Assembly: GCF_900188035.1 (NCBI RefSeq)
Contig: NZ_FZNN01000007.1
Location: 1-64,000, forward strand
Direction of reading: 5' to 3'
DNA length: 64,000 nt
Source of the DNA: Puniceibacterium sediminis
GTDB lineage: Bacteria; Pseudomonadota; Alphaproteobacteria; Rhodobacterales; Rhodobacteraceae
Part shown: in pieces, positions 9,374 through 18,893 of the stretch
Numbering within the stretch: position 1 is the first letter of the stretch
Layout: every line of letters starts with the position of its first letter
Notes under the pieces: model-generated
What the model was told of the DNA's origin: nothing
The model's database searches: none
Seen by the model: the letters and a program-made list of their open reading frames with translations, nothing else
Translations under genes and position numbers: made by a program

Positions 9374-10129
9374 TCATTGTGATACATCCCGCGCCGGGGG
9401 TTCGGGACGCCGACGATAGCCCGCCCCCTTCCACCACAGCCTGAGCGCCTGCCAGTGGATCAGCGCCACCACACGTCGCGCCCCCAATGGTCGGCGCACT
9501 GCCGACCCCAGGATTCCAAGGTTCGTCAGCGGTCGGCGCGTGCCGGTCAGCGTCGCCACCAGCCCGCCGTTCCCGGCGGTATAGTCGATCCAGATGCCGA
9601 TGCGGTCGGCACGGATATCAAAGCGAAACACATACGCACCCTCGACCGGCTGAAAGGGTGAAACGTGGAAAACCTTTGTCGCGCCCAGGCGATCCCCGGC
9701 CTGAATTCCTGAATGATCGGGCTTGACGCACAGATAGGAATGCCGGTCGCCAAAGGTGTTGGACACCTCTGCGATCACCGCAACCATTTGCCCGCGACTG
9801 TCGTGGCACAGCCAGAAACTCACCGGGTTGAACACATGGCCCAGCATGCGGGGCTGCGCCAGCAACAGCAGCTTGCCCGTTGCAGGCACCCCATGTGCCG
9901 CCAGTACCTCGCGCGCCCAGGGTGCCCCGCGCCCCTGTTTCGGCGGGCCACCATGATCCACGTCGTGCAGCGATGTCAGACCAGCGGCGTTCCGGCGAAA
10001 CAGGAACGGCAGGCGCGGCTGGCTTTCAGGATTCAGCAACACGTAATCGATCGAATAGCGAAAGGCGTTTTCAACTGCCCCCTTGCGCCCATGACAGGTC
10101 TGCCCTGCGATATGTTCGACCGATGTCAT
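9374..10129 (-). CDS. DUF1365 family protein
   Basis: The 251-residue protein has the DUF1365 pattern: RKGAVENAFRYSIDYVLL at the start, LAQPRMLGHVFNPVSFWLC in the middle (the most conserved stretch), AEVSNTFGDRHSYL, then KVFHVSPFQPVEGAYVFR. No enzyme activity is established for the family to my knowledge. Its constant partnership with an FAD oxidoreductase and Cfa-like enzymes suggests membrane fatty-acid modification. The ATG at 10127-10129 overlaps the stop of the upstream oxidoreductase gene (ATGA), so the two are translationally coupled. Confidence 0.9.
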   Translation of the reverse strand: MTSVEHIAGQTCHGRKGAVENAFRYSIDYVLLNPESQPRLPFLFRRNAAGLTSLHDVDHGGPPKQGRGAPWAREVLAAHGVPATGKLLLLAQPRMLGHVFNPVSFWLCHDSRGQMVAVIAEVSNTFGDRHSYLCVKPDHSGIQAGDRLGATKVFHVSPFQPVEGAYVFRFDIRADRIGIWIDYTAGNGGLVATLTGTRRPLTNLGILGSAVRRPLGARRVVALIHWQALRLWWKGAGYRRRPEPPARDVSQ

Positions 10130-11421
10130 GCCGCTGTCGACACCGCATCCCGCGCGTGGATCGCATCGACCACGTCCACCGCACTGCTCAGTCCGTCTTC
10201 GTGAAAACCATTGCGCATCCAGGCCCCGCAGAACCATGTATGCCCGGTTCCGTTCATGTCCCGCACCAGCTCCTGCGCATTCAGCATGTCCAGATCATAG
10301 ACCGGATGGCGCAGCACACATTCGTCATGGATCAACTCTTCGCGGATCGCCCCCGTCGAATTCAGCGTCACGAACAGCGGATCATCCTCGGGGATCGGTT
10401 GCAGCCTGTTCATCCAGTAACTCAGATCGATCTGGTTCATCTCCTTGCCGGTGTCCTCGGTATAATTCCACGACGACCAGCAGGCCCTGCGCCGCGGCAT
10501 GACCGCCGGGTCGGCATGCAGAACGATCCGGTTCGGCTGAAATTTCACAGCCCCCAGCGCCTTGCGCTCAGGCACCGTCGGATCTGCCAGCAGCCGCAGT
10601 GAATCGTCGGCATGGGTGGCAAAGATCACGTCGTCAAACGCCTCCCACTCAGCGCCCTGCGCCCGCACCTCGACACCCTGCACCACACGGCGCACGCCCT
10701 CAATCCGCGACCCAAGCCGCAGGCGCGCGCCCTGCCGCACCAGTTCACCGCCCAGACGGTCGACATATTCCACGGACCCACCCCGAACAGTGTACCACTG
10801 ATGCTGTCCCCTGTGATGCAACAGCGCGTGGTTTTCAAAGAACTGGATCAACGCATGCGCCGGAAAATCGAGGATCTTTTCCAGCGGAGTCGACCAGATC
10901 GCCCCCGACAGCGGCAGCAGATAATAGTCGCGAAACCAATCACCCGTGCCCAACCGTTCAAGAAATGCGCCAAGCGTCAGCGACCGGTCCTGTGCAACCT
11001 CCAACGCCCGGGCGTTAAAACGGGTAATATCCCGCAGCATACCCAGAAACCGGGGGTTCAGCGCGTTGCCCTTCTGCGCGAAAAGCGCCCCCAGCGACGC
11101 CAGCCCGTATTCCAGTGCGCCCCCCCGCAGCGAAGCACCAAAGCTCATGTCGCTTTTCACCACGGGCACATTCAGCCGCGAAAACAGCTGCGCCAAATGC
11201 GGGTAATTGGCATAGTTGAACACGATGAAACCTGTATCAACCGGCTGATCGCCCCGCTTTCCGGCCATTTTGGTACGGGCATGTCCGCCCAGCCGCGCTT
11301 CGGACTCGAACAACGTGACATGGTGATCGTCTGCCAAAAGATGCGCGGCCCCCATCCCCGAAATTCCGGCGCCAATTATGGCGATCTTTCTTGGCGCGGC
11401 GGCACGGGCTTCAAATGGCAT
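10126..11421 (-). CDS. FAD-dependent NAD(P)-binding oxidoreductase (amine-oxidase fold)
   Basis: The 431-residue flavoprotein opens with a dinucleotide-binding motif IAIIGAGISGMGAAHLL and continues with the amine-oxidase-type FLGGHARTKM region. The C-terminal CGAWMRNGFHEDGLSSA closes the FAD site. It groups with COG2907-type oxidoreductases found beside DUF1365. In Rhodobacter sphaeroides a similar set (RSP_1091 to RSP_1087, from memory) is controlled by sigma-E/ChrR during singlet oxygen stress and linked to furan fatty acids. The substrate here is not shown by sequence. CAGGGAG lies about eleven bases before the ATG. I did not find a convincing sigma-E box upstream. Confidence 0.87.
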   Translation of the reverse strand: MPFEARAAAPRKIAIIGAGISGMGAAHLLADDHHVTLFESEARLGGHARTKMAGKRGDQPVDTGFIVFNYANYPHLAQLFSRLNVPVVKSDMSFGASLRGGALEYGLASLGALFAQKGNALNPRFLGMLRDITRFNARALEVAQDRSLTLGAFLERLGTGDWFRDYYLLPLSGAIWSTPLEKILDFPAHALIQFFENHALLHHRGQHQWYTVRGGSVEYVDRLGGELVRQGARLRLGSRIEGVRRVVQGVEVRAQGAEWEAFDDVIFATHADDSLRLLADPTVPERKALGAVKFQPNRIVLHADPAVMPRRRACWSSWNYTEDTGKEMNQIDLSYWMNRLQPIPEDDPLFVTLNSTGAIREELIHDECVLRHPVYDLDMLNAQELVRDMNGTGHTWFCGAWMRNGFHEDGLSSAVDVVDAIHARDAVSTAA

Positions 11422-11660
11422 GGTCTTGTCGTCTCCCTGACGCAGTCTTACCGGCAGTACGACCGCCGCCTTTGTGCTGATAAAACGCGGACATCACAAA
11501 TATTGCGATCCGGCCCATGGCCCGTCGCGTACACTGCGCCATTCACATCAACAGGCATGATGTAAGGCGGACAAGGATGCCTTCCAGTCAGAAAACCAGC
11601 GCAGATCGCACCACGACCGACCTACCTCAAAAACATGGCCCGCCACCGACGGGTGTCCGC

Positions 11661-11690
11661 AAAATGAAAACGGGCCCAACCGGGCCCGTT
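11661..11690 (-). terminator. Terminator of the pyruvate dehydrogenase operon
   Basis: AACGGGCCC (11669-11677) pairs with GGGCCCGTT (11682-11690) around a 4-base loop. On the minus strand it is followed by TTTTCATTTT. It lies 25 bases beyond the lpd stop. Confidence 0.9.
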
Positions 11691-11714
11691 TCTGGTTGCA
11701 ATGAGCAGAAGAAC

Positions 11715-13457
11715 TCAGTGCTTTTTCTTCTTCGGTGGCATGAGGTCGGTGATCGTGCCCTCATACATCTCGGCGGCAAAGTTCACCGTCTCCGACAGGG
11801 TCGGGTGCGGGTGAATCGTATGCCCCAGATCGACGGCATCCGCGCCCATCTCGATCGCCAGCGCCACCTCGGAAATCAGATCGCCGGCATTGGTGCCCAC
11901 GATGGAACAGCCGATAACGCGCTGGTCTTCGGGGTCGAACAGCACCTTGGTGATACCCTCCGAACGCCCGTTGGCCAGACTTCGGCCCGATGCGGCCCAG
12001 GGGAAAACACCCTTTTCATACGCGATACCCTTGGCCTTGGCCTCGGTCTCGGTCAGGCCGACCCAGGCGACCTCGGGATCCGTATAGGCGACCGAGGGGA
12101 TCACCTGCGCATCAAAGAACCGCTTTTCACCGGCACAGACTTCGGCCGCAACCTTGCCTTCGTGCACGGCCTTGTGTGCCAGCATCGGCTGGCCAACCAC
12201 GTCACCGATGGCAAAGATATGGTTCACCCCGGTACGCTGCTGCTTGTCCACGGCGATAAACCCGCGATCATCCACCGCAACACCGGCAGCGCCCGCATCG
12301 ATCAGCTTGCCATTGGGCCTGCGCCCCACTGCCACCAGCACCTTGTCAAAGGTGTCGGTGGTCTCCACGCCCTTATCATCCTCGAACGTCACCTTGAGGC
12401 CGTTCTTGAGCGCCTCGACATTCTTGACCTTGGTCTTGAGCAGGATGTTTTCATAGCGCCCGGCGATCCGCGTGTGGAGCGGCTTCACGATGTCCTTGTC
12501 CGCGCCCGGCATCAGCTGGTCCATGAACTCGACCACGGTGATCTTGCTGCCCAAAGCGTCGTAAACACAGGCCATTTCCAGACCGATGATACCGCCGCCC
12601 AGCACCAGCATCCGCTTGGGGATGTCGGCCAGTTCCAGCGCGCCGGTCGAATCGATCACCCGGTCGTCATCATGCGGGATGAACGGCAGGTTCACCGGCT
12701 CGGACCCGGCGGCGATGATGCACTGATCAAAGCTCACCTTGGTGGTCGATCCATCATCCCCTTCAACCGCGATCATGTTCGGCCCGGTAAAGCGGCCATA
12801 GCCCTGAACCACCTTGACCTTGCGCGCCTTGGCAAGGCCGCTCAGGCCACCGGTCAGCTGACTGACCACGCCGGATTTGAACCCGCGCAGCTCATCCAGA
12901 TTGACCTTGGGCTTGGAGAAACTCACCCCGTGGCTCTTCATCTCTTCGGCTTCGGTGATCACCTTGGCCACATGCAGCAGCGCCTTGGACGGGATGCAGC
13001 CGACGTTCAGGCAGACACCGCCCAGCACGGGGTACTTTTCGATCAGGACAACGCTCTTGCCCAGATCCGCCGCGCGAAACGCCGCAGTATAACCGCCGGG
13101 ACCAGAGCCCAGAACGACCACTTCGCCATGCACATCGCCCTTGCCCGTGGCCGATCCTGTGGCCGCGACAGATTTCGGCGCTTCCTTCGGTGCCTCTTCG
13201 GCCTTGGCCGCAGGCGCATCGCCGGATTCGGCCCCCTCGAACACCATGATAACGGTGCCCTCGGAAACCTTGTCGCCTTCCTTCACCTTGATCTCGACGA
13301 CCTTGCCGGCGGCGGGCGATGGAACTTCCAGCGTCGCCTTGTCGGATTCCAGCTCGATCAGCGCGTCTTCCTTGGCGACGGTGTCACCGACCGCCACCAG
13401 AATGGTGACGACCGGCACGTCCTTGAAATCACCGATGTCGGGTACTTTGATATCCAT
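11715..13457 (-). CDS. lpdA: Dihydrolipoyl dehydrogenase (E3) with N-terminal lipoyl domain
   Basis: The 580-residue E3 subunit re-oxidises dihydrolipoyl groups and makes NADH. Residues about 1-75 form a complete lipoyl domain with the modified lysine in [13 protein letters not shown]. After an Ala/Pro/Glu-rich linker comes the flavoprotein: [20 protein letters not shown], the redox disulfide [16 protein letters not shown], an NAD site [17 protein letters not shown], and the C-terminal [11 protein letters not shown] with the active-site His-Glu pair. The lipoyl fusion marks E3 proteins dedicated to pyruvate dehydrogenase. It is the last gene of the aceE-E2-E3 operon, 13 bases after the E2 stop, and ends before a strong terminator. 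The KKKKH tail is notable. Confidence 0.96.
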   Translation of the reverse strand: MDIKVPDIGDFKDVPVVTILVAVGDTVAKEDALIELESDKATLEVPSPAAGKVVEIKVKEGDKVSEGTVIMVFEGAESGDAPAAKAEEAPKEAPKSVAATGSATGKGDVHGEVVVLGSGPGGYTAAFRAADLGKSVVLIEKYPVLGGVCLNVGCIPSKALLHVAKVITEAEEMKSHGVSFSKPKVNLDELRGFKSGVVSQLTGGLSGLAKARKVKVVQGYGRFTGPNMIAVEGDDGSTTKVSFDQCIIAAGSEPVNLPFIPHDDDRVIDSTGALELADIPKRMLVLGGGIIGLEMACVYDALGSKITVVEFMDQLMPGADKDIVKPLHTRIAGRYENILLKTKVKNVEALKNGLKVTFEDDKGVETTDTFDKVLVAVGRRPNGKLIDAGAAGVAVDDRGFIAVDKQQRTGVNHIFAIGDVVGQPMLAHKAVHEGKVAAEVCAGEKRFFDAQVIPSVAYTDPEVAWVGLTETEAKAKGIAYEKGVFPWAASGRSLANGRSEGITKVLFDPEDQRVIGCSIVGTNAGDLISEVALAIEMGADAVDLGHTIHPHPTLSETVNFAAEMYEGTITDLMPPKKKKH

Positions 13458-13470
13458 ATCGCAGGTCCCC

Positions 13471-14727
13471 TTACAGCATCAGCCGCCGGGCATCGCCCAG
13501 CAGATATTTCAGATGCGCCGCAAAGCGTGCCGCCAGCGCGCCATCGACCGCGCGGTGGTCATAAGACAGCGACATCGGCAGCATGTTGCGCGGCTCGAAT
13601 TCGGTGCCGTTCCAGACCGGCGCGATCTTGGACCGGGTCAGACCCAGAATCGCCACTTCGGGCGCGTTCACGATGGGGGTAAAGGACGTCCCGCCGATCC
13701 CGCCAAGCGAAGAGATGGTGAACGTCGCGCCCTGCATGTCGGGGCCCTTTAGAACGCCGTCGCGGGCTTTCTTGGACAATTCCTGCAGGTCCTTGGAAAT
13801 CTCGACGATCCCCTTGCGGTCCGCATCCTTGATCACCGGCACCATCAGCCCGTTCGGCGTATCCGCCGCAAAGCCGATGTTGTAGAAATCCTTCTTGATC
13901 AGCTTGTCGCCATCGGGATGGATCGAGCTGTTGAATTCCCAGTGCTTTTTCAGCGCAGACACAGACGCCTTGACCAGGAAGGACAGCAAGGTAACGCGGT
14001 AACCCTCGTCCTTGGCCTGCGTGTCCAGCTCCTTGCGGTACTTGTCGAGGTCGGTGATATCCGCCTCTTCGTTGTGGGTCACATGCGGGATGTTCAGCCA
14101 CGACCGGTGCAGCGCGGGGCCGGACAGCTTCTTGATCCGCGACATTTCCACGTTTTCGACAGGGCCGAATTTGCTGAAATCCACCACCGGGATAGGCGGA
14201 ATTCCCATACCACCCGACACGGCACCACCGCTGGCGGCGGCAGGGACGATCTGCGCCTTCAACGCCTTTTCGACGTCTTCGCGCAGGATACGGCCCTTGC
14301 GGCCCGATCCGTTCACCTTGTTCAGGTCAACCTCGACCCGACGGGCATAGGCCCGCACGGAAGGCGAGGCATGGACGCGTGAGAACCCGGCATCCATCAC
14401 CGGCGCGGGGACCGCGGCCGGGGCCGGTGCCGCGGGGGCCTCGGCTTTCGGCGCTTCCTTGGCCTCTTCCTTGGCGGGGGCCGCGCTGGCACCGCTTTCC
14501 TCGATCACCATGATCAGCGTGCCCTCGGACACCTTGTCACCTTCGGCGATCTTGATTTCCTTGACCACACCGGCGGCGGGCGACGGCACTTCCAGCGTCG
14601 CCTTGTCGGATTCCAGCTCGATCAGGGCGTCTTCCTTGGCGATGGTGTCACCAACCGAAACCAGGATTGTCACCACGGGAACGTCTTTGAAATCGCCGAT
14701 ATCGGGGACTTTTACGTCAGTTGTCAT
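13471..14727 (-). CDS. aceF: Pyruvate dehydrogenase E2, dihydrolipoyl acetyltransferase
   Basis: The 418-residue E2 core takes the acetyl group from E1 and passes it to CoA. It has one lipoyl domain (residues about 1-76, lysine in [13 protein letters not shown]), an Ala/Pro linker, a peripheral-subunit-binding domain ([20 protein letters not shown], about 128-165), and a catalytic domain ending in [18 protein letters not shown] with the acyltransferase His-Asp motif. Other E2 proteins may carry two or three lipoyl domains. I chose the ATG at 14725-14727 with GAGGAG upstream over a longer frame. It starts 26 bases after aceE. Confidence 0.96.
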   Translation of the reverse strand: MTTDVKVPDIGDFKDVPVVTILVSVGDTIAKEDALIELESDKATLEVPSPAAGVVKEIKIAEGDKVSEGTLIMVIEESGASAAPAKEEAKEAPKAEAPAAPAPAAVPAPVMDAGFSRVHASPSVRAYARRVEVDLNKVNGSGRKGRILREDVEKALKAQIVPAAASGGAVSGGMGIPPIPVVDFSKFGPVENVEMSRIKKLSGPALHRSWLNIPHVTHNEEADITDLDKYRKELDTQAKDEGYRVTLLSFLVKASVSALKKHWEFNSSIHPDGDKLIKKDFYNIGFAADTPNGLMVPVIKDADRKGIVEISKDLQELSKKARDGVLKGPDMQGATFTISSLGGIGGTSFTPIVNAPEVAILGLTRSKIAPVWNGTEFEPRNMLPMSLSYDHRAVDGALAARFAAHLKYLLGDARRLML

Positions 14728-14753
14728 AATCTTTGTCTCCTCGCTTCCGCTGC

Positions 14754-17411
14754 TCAAACCAGGCGCGGGTTCGGCTTGCCGCCGTCTACATCGTATTTGC
14801 TCAGGGCGGTTTGCAGCTCTTTCTCAGAGACTGTGCCTTCGCGGTACAGATCCACCATCGCGGCAGCCGCAATGTGGTTGGCGTCCACCTCAAAGAACCG
14901 GCGCAGGTTGACCCGGCTGTCCGACCGGCCAAAGCCGTCGGTGCCCAGAACCGTGAACCGACCGGGCACAAAGGCGCGGATCTGTTCGGCGTAGTTCTTG
15001 ATATAGTCGGTGGCGCAGATCACCGGACCTTTGACGCCTTCCAGCAGTTGGGTGACATAGGGCACCTTTTGCTCGGTCAGCGGGTTCAGGCGGTTGTGAC
15101 GTGCACAATCCTGACCGTCGCGCGCCAGCTGGTTCAGCGACGTGGCCGACCAGATATCGGATGTGACACCAAAATCCTCGCGCAGCAGTTCCGCCGCCTT
15201 GATCGCCTGCACAAGGATCGTCCCCGACCCCATCAGGTTCACATGCTTCTTGGCCGGCTTGCCGGTCTTGGTCATGCGATACAGGCCCTTGATGATGCCT
15301 TCTTCGGCACCCATCGGCATTTCGGGATGCTGATAGTTCTCGTTCATCAGGGTGAGGTAAAAGAACACATCCTCCTGATCGACAAACATCCGCTGCATGC
15401 CGTTCTGCACGATCACCGCAACTTCGTAGCTGAAGGTCGGGTCATAGCTGATGCAATTCGGAATGGTGCCCGCAAAGATATGGCTGTGCCCGTCCTCGTG
15501 CTGCAACCCTTCGCCGTTCAGCGTGGTCCGGCCGGCCGTACCGCCCAGCATGAAGCCGCGCGCACGGGAATCGCCCGCCGCCCAGGCCAGATCACCGATC
15601 CGCTGGAACCCGAACATCGAATAGTAGATGTAGAACGGGATCATCGGCACGCCGTGGGTCGAATAGGATGTCGATGCCGCGATCCAGTCAGCCATGGCAC
15701 CGGCTTCGTTGATGCCTTCCTGCAGAACCTGACCGTCCTTGCTCTCTTTATAGAACATCATCTGGTCGGCGTCCTGCGGGGTATAGTTCTGACCCAGCGG
15801 GTTGTAGATGCCGACGGACCGGAACAGCCCTTCCATCCCAAAGGTGCGGGATTCATCCGGCACGATCGGCACGACGAACTTGCCCACCTTCTTGTCACGC
15901 AGCAACGTGGTCAGGATGCGCACAAACGCCATCGTGGTCGAAATCTCGCGATCCCCGGTGGCCTCCAGCTGGCCCTTGAACGCGGTCAGCGCGGGAATTT
16001 CCAGCTTGGGCGTATCGCGCCAGTGACGGACCGGGAAAGACCCGCCCAGATCCTTGCGCCGTTCGGTCATATAGGCCTTTTGCGCGTTGTTCAGGCTGAT
16101 GAACGGCGCCTTGCCCAGATCGGCATCGTCTACCGGCACCTTGAACCGGTCGCGCATGGCGCGCATCTGGTCCTCTTGCATCTTCTTTTGCTGGTGGCTG
16201 GTGTTCTGGCCTTCGCCGGCCGTGCCCATGCCATAACCCTTGACCGTCTTGACCAGCAGGCAAACCGGCTGCCCCTTGGTCTTGGTCGCGCGCAAGAAGG
16301 CGTTGTAGACCTTGCGCGGATCGTGCCCGCCACGACGCAGCGACCAGATCTGGTCGTCGGTCCAGTCCTCGACCAACGCCGCCGTTTCCGGGTACTTGCC
16401 AAAGAAATGTTCGCGGATATAGGCGCCGTCCTTGGATTTGAACGTCTGGTAATCGCCGTCCACCGTCTCGTCCATCAACTGCCGCAGCTTGCCGCTGGAA
16501 TCCTTTTCCAGCAGACCATCCCAGCCCTTGCCCCAGAGCAGCTTGATCACGTCCCAGCCGGCCCCGCGGAACGCACCCTCAAGCTCTTGCACGATCTTCG
16601 AGTTGCCGCGCACCGGCCCGTCAAGACGCTGCAGGTTGCAGTTCACGACAAAGATCAGGTTATCCAGACCTTCGCGTGCGGCCAGTGAAATCGCGCCCAG
16701 CGATTCCGGCTCGTCCATCTCGCCATCGCCCAGGAAGCACCAGACCTTGCGGTCGGCGGCGTCAATATGGCCGCGGTTGTGCATGTATTTCATGAACCGC
16801 GCCTGATAGATCGCCATCAGCGGCCCCAGACCCATCGAAACGGTCGGGAACTGCCAGTAATCCGGCATCAGCCAGGGGTGGGGATAAGAGCTCAGGCCAC
16901 CGCCGTTCACTTCCGAACGGAAGTTTTCCATCTGCTCCTGGCTCAGGCGCCCTTCCATGAAGGAGCGGGCGTAGATGCCGGGGACCACATGGCCCTGAAA
17001 GAACACAAGGTCGCCGCCGTGGATCGCCGATTTGGCGCGCCAGAAGTGGTTCAGACCGACATCGTACAACGCTGCGGAAGAGGCAAACGACGCGATATGC
17101 CCGCCGTATTCGCTGCTTTCCTTGTTGCGCCGCACGACAGTTGCCATGGCGTTCCAACGGTTGATGGCGCGGATCCGCCATTCCATCTCGTTGTCGCCGG
17201 GCATGTCGACCTCGTCATCCGGCGAAATCGTGTTCTGGTAGGGCGTCGTGGCCGAAAAGGGCAGCGTGGCCCCGGCCGCACGTGCCTGTTGCACCGCCTT
17301 GTCGAGCAGGAAATGCGCCCGGTCCGGACCGTCGCGCAGGATGACGTCTTCGATCGCCTCCTGCCATTCCTGGGATTCGACTGCGTCGATGTCGTTTCGG
17401 CTGTCTGTCAT
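14754..17411 (-). CDS. aceE: Pyruvate dehydrogenase E1, homodimeric AceE type
   Basis: The 885-residue thiamin-diphosphate enzyme decarboxylates pyruvate and acetylates the E2 lipoyl group. It is the single-chain form, as in Escherichia coli, not the alpha/beta form common in alphaproteobacteria. The start MTDSRNDIDAVESQEW lines up with E. coli AceE, which supports the ATG at 17409-17411. GAAGAGGG lies just before it. The ThDP motif begins at GDGEMDEPESLG near residue 230 and ends in VVNCN. It is the first gene of aceE-aceF-lpdA. Regulation probably acts through the 309-base upstream region, where two CG-centred palindromes lie. Confidence 0.97.
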   Translation of the reverse strand: MTDSRNDIDAVESQEWQEAIEDVILRDGPDRAHFLLDKAVQQARAAGATLPFSATTPYQNTISPDDEVDMPGDNEMEWRIRAINRWNAMATVVRRNKESSEYGGHIASFASSAALYDVGLNHFWRAKSAIHGGDLVFFQGHVVPGIYARSFMEGRLSQEQMENFRSEVNGGGLSSYPHPWLMPDYWQFPTVSMGLGPLMAIYQARFMKYMHNRGHIDAADRKVWCFLGDGEMDEPESLGAISLAAREGLDNLIFVVNCNLQRLDGPVRGNSKIVQELEGAFRGAGWDVIKLLWGKGWDGLLEKDSSGKLRQLMDETVDGDYQTFKSKDGAYIREHFFGKYPETAALVEDWTDDQIWSLRRGGHDPRKVYNAFLRATKTKGQPVCLLVKTVKGYGMGTAGEGQNTSHQQKKMQEDQMRAMRDRFKVPVDDADLGKAPFISLNNAQKAYMTERRKDLGGSFPVRHWRDTPKLEIPALTAFKGQLEATGDREISTTMAFVRILTTLLRDKKVGKFVVPIVPDESRTFGMEGLFRSVGIYNPLGQNYTPQDADQMMFYKESKDGQVLQEGINEAGAMADWIAASTSYSTHGVPMIPFYIYYSMFGFQRIGDLAWAAGDSRARGFMLGGTAGRTTLNGEGLQHEDGHSHIFAGTIPNCISYDPTFSYEVAVIVQNGMQRMFVDQEDVFFYLTLMNENYQHPEMPMGAEEGIIKGLYRMTKTGKPAKKHVNLMGSGTILVQAIKAAELLREDFGVTSDIWSATSLNQLARDGQDCARHNRLNPLTEQKVPYVTQLLEGVKGPVICATDYIKNYAEQIRAFVPGRFTVLGTDGFGRSDSRVNLRRFFEVDANHIAAAAMVDLYREGTVSEKELQTALSKYDVDGGKPNPRLV

Positions 17412-17606
17412 ATGCCCTCTTCCCTTGGTCATAATACTCGCACGTTCTGGCGCGTTTATTTTGGTTCAAACCTAAACCAATTCCCGACTTCCCTCAAACG
17501 GCCTTCTGCCGTTGGCTTTCCGGGTCCGCGCCGGAATATCACAAGAGGTTTCCTAGGGGCAGGCTTGCCATTGCATAACATCGTTGCAACCCGCGCATAA
17601 CAAATG

Positions 17607-17620
17607 GTTTAACGTTAAAC
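17607..17620. promoter_or_regulatory. Perfect 14-bp palindrome, putative LacI-type operator 1
   Basis: GTTTAACGTTAAAC is a perfect palindrome centred on CG, the usual shape of LacI-family operators. It lies about 195 bases before the aceE start. No LacI-family regulator gene lies in the window, so the binding protein is unknown. Confidence 0.5.
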
Positions 17621-17699
17621 TACTTATCACCGCCGAACGCCGCGCCCTTGGACTCCTCCCAATCAGGAGCAGACCACGGGGCCAAGCCAAAATGCAAGG

Positions 17700-17713
17700 G
17701 GTTAGCGCTAAAC
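17700..17713. promoter_or_regulatory. Related palindrome, putative LacI-type operator 2
   Basis: The core TTAGCGCTAA (17702-17711) is a perfect 10-bp palindrome followed by AC, as in the first site (TTAACGTTAA with AC). The two centres are 93 bases apart, close to nine DNA turns. It sits between the rmuC stop and the aceE leader. Confidence 0.42.
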
Positions 17714-17720
17714 AGCCGCC

Positions 17721-18893
17721 TCAGACGCCGGATTTGGTCAGGCCGCTGACGGGTACCGGCGCATCGGCGGCCAGCTCCTCGAAATCGAAATTATCCAGAC
17801 GTCGGGCACGTCTGCCCGCCCTGTCGGCACTGATCTTGATGTCGGCAATATCCTTGGCCGCCTGACCAAAGTGCCGGTCCAGATTTTCGACCCGACTGCC
17901 CAGCCGGTCCACATCCGCGTAAAGCATGCCCAGCTCCTTGCGAATCGCGCCGGCCTGCTCCTGCATCCGCGCATCTTTCAGGATCGCGCGCATCGTGTTC
18001 AGCGTCGCCATGCAGGTGGTCGGTGAAACGATCCAGACCCGCGCCGCGAACCCTTCGCGCACCAGTTCGGGAAAATTCCCGTGCAACTCGGCATAGACCG
18101 CCTCGGACGGCAGGAACATCAGCGCGCCATCGGCGGTCTCATGCTCGATGATGTATTTTTCCGAGATATCCCGGATGTGTTTGCGCACCGCCAGCCGCAG
18201 CATCTGTCCAGCCCGCGCCGTACGTTCCTGCGTATCCGCCCGCCGCAGCTGTTCATAGGCTTCCAGCGGGAACTTGCTGTCGATGCAGATCGGCCCCGGC
18301 GGGTTGGGCAGATGGATCAGACAATCCGCCCTTTTGCCGTTCGAAAGGGTGGCTTGCAGCGTGTAACTGTCCTTGGGCAGCGCCTTACCGACGATATCGG
18401 TCAACTGGATTTCACCAAAGGCACCGCGCGTCTGCTTGTTGCTCAGAATATCCTGCAACGACAGCACGTCGCCCGACAGCTTGGTGATGTTTTCCTGCGC
18501 CTTGTCGATGCTTTGCAACCGCTGCTGCAAATCGCCCAGACTCTGCGCCGTACGCCGGGCCGAGCCATGCAAATTCTCGGTCATCTGCAACTGCACCGCC
18601 GCCAGCCGCTGCTCCATCAGTTGCAGCATCGCGGTCTGGCTGCTGGCCTGTGCCTCGCTCACATGATGCAGGCCCCCGGCCAGCCTCTCCTGCCCCTCAC
18701 CCAGCGCCTGAACACGGGCACCCAGAACCCCCATCTGCTGCGCAATCGGCGCGGCAAGACTGGCAGACCGGTTGGCCGCCCGCAGTGACGCAAACAACAT
18801 CAGGAACACAACCAGCCCCAGCCCGGCCCCGGCAAGCCCCATCAGAACCGCCGGATCATCCAGCGCGAAAACCGTCTCTCCGATGCTGATCAT
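17721..18893 (-). CDS. rmuC: RmuC family DNA recombination protein
   Basis: The 390-residue protein has an N-terminal membrane anchor ([21 protein letters not shown]), a coiled-coil stretch (about 50-150), and the RmuC nuclease-like domain with [27 protein letters not shown] and [11 protein letters not shown]. RmuC limits inversion at short inverted repeats in E. coli, but its biochemistry is not settled. Its ATG at 18891-18893 overlaps the mutL stop (ATGA), so mutL and rmuC are coupled, joining two genome-stability genes. Confidence 0.94.
   Translation of the reverse strand: MISIGETVFALDDPAVLMGLAGAGLGLVVFLMLFASLRAANRSASLAAPIAQQMGVLGARVQALGEGQERLAGGLHHVSEAQASSQTAMLQLMEQRLAAVQLQMTENLHGSARRTAQSLGDLQQRLQSIDKAQENITKLSGDVLSLQDILSNKQTRGAFGEIQLTDIVGKALPKDSYTLQATLSNGKRADCLIHLPNPPGPICIDSKFPLEAYEQLRRADTQERTARAGQMLRLAVRKHIRDISEKYIIEHETADGALMFLPSEAVYAELHGNFPELVREGFAARVWIVSPTTCMATLNTMRAILKDARMQEQAGAIRKELGMLYADVDRLGSRVENLDRHFGQAAKDIADIKISADRAGRRARRLDNFDFEELAADAPVPVSGLTKSGV

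Larger units (their letters stand above)
17412..17720. other. Upstream region of the pyruvate dehydrogenase operon
   Basis: No gene is supported in these 309 bases. They hold the presumed aceE promoter, two palindromes (17607-17620 and 17700-17713), and an imperfect repeat near 17463-17482 with TTGGTT and AACCAA arms. I could not pick out a convincing -35/-10 pair. Confidence 0.6.

Noticed and set aside
9228-9437. 69-residue minus-strand frame after the DUF1365 gene
   Set aside because: It overlaps the DUF1365 gene in another frame, lacks a ribosome site, and has no family. I considered a methyltransferase remnant but found no matching motif.
11422-11560. Sigma-E (TGATCC-type) promoter before the FAD oxidoreductase
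   Set aside because: I looked for the Rhodobacter sigma-E pattern because related clusters have it, but found no TGATCC with a matching -10. A poor partial match was not enough.
11517-13682. 721-residue plus-strand open frame over lpdA
   Set aside because: Antisense to a well-supported E3 gene, with the biased composition of frame shadows.
14733-16688. 651-residue plus-strand open frame over aceE
   Set aside because: Antisense to a clear AceE with no ribosome site and no recognisable domain.
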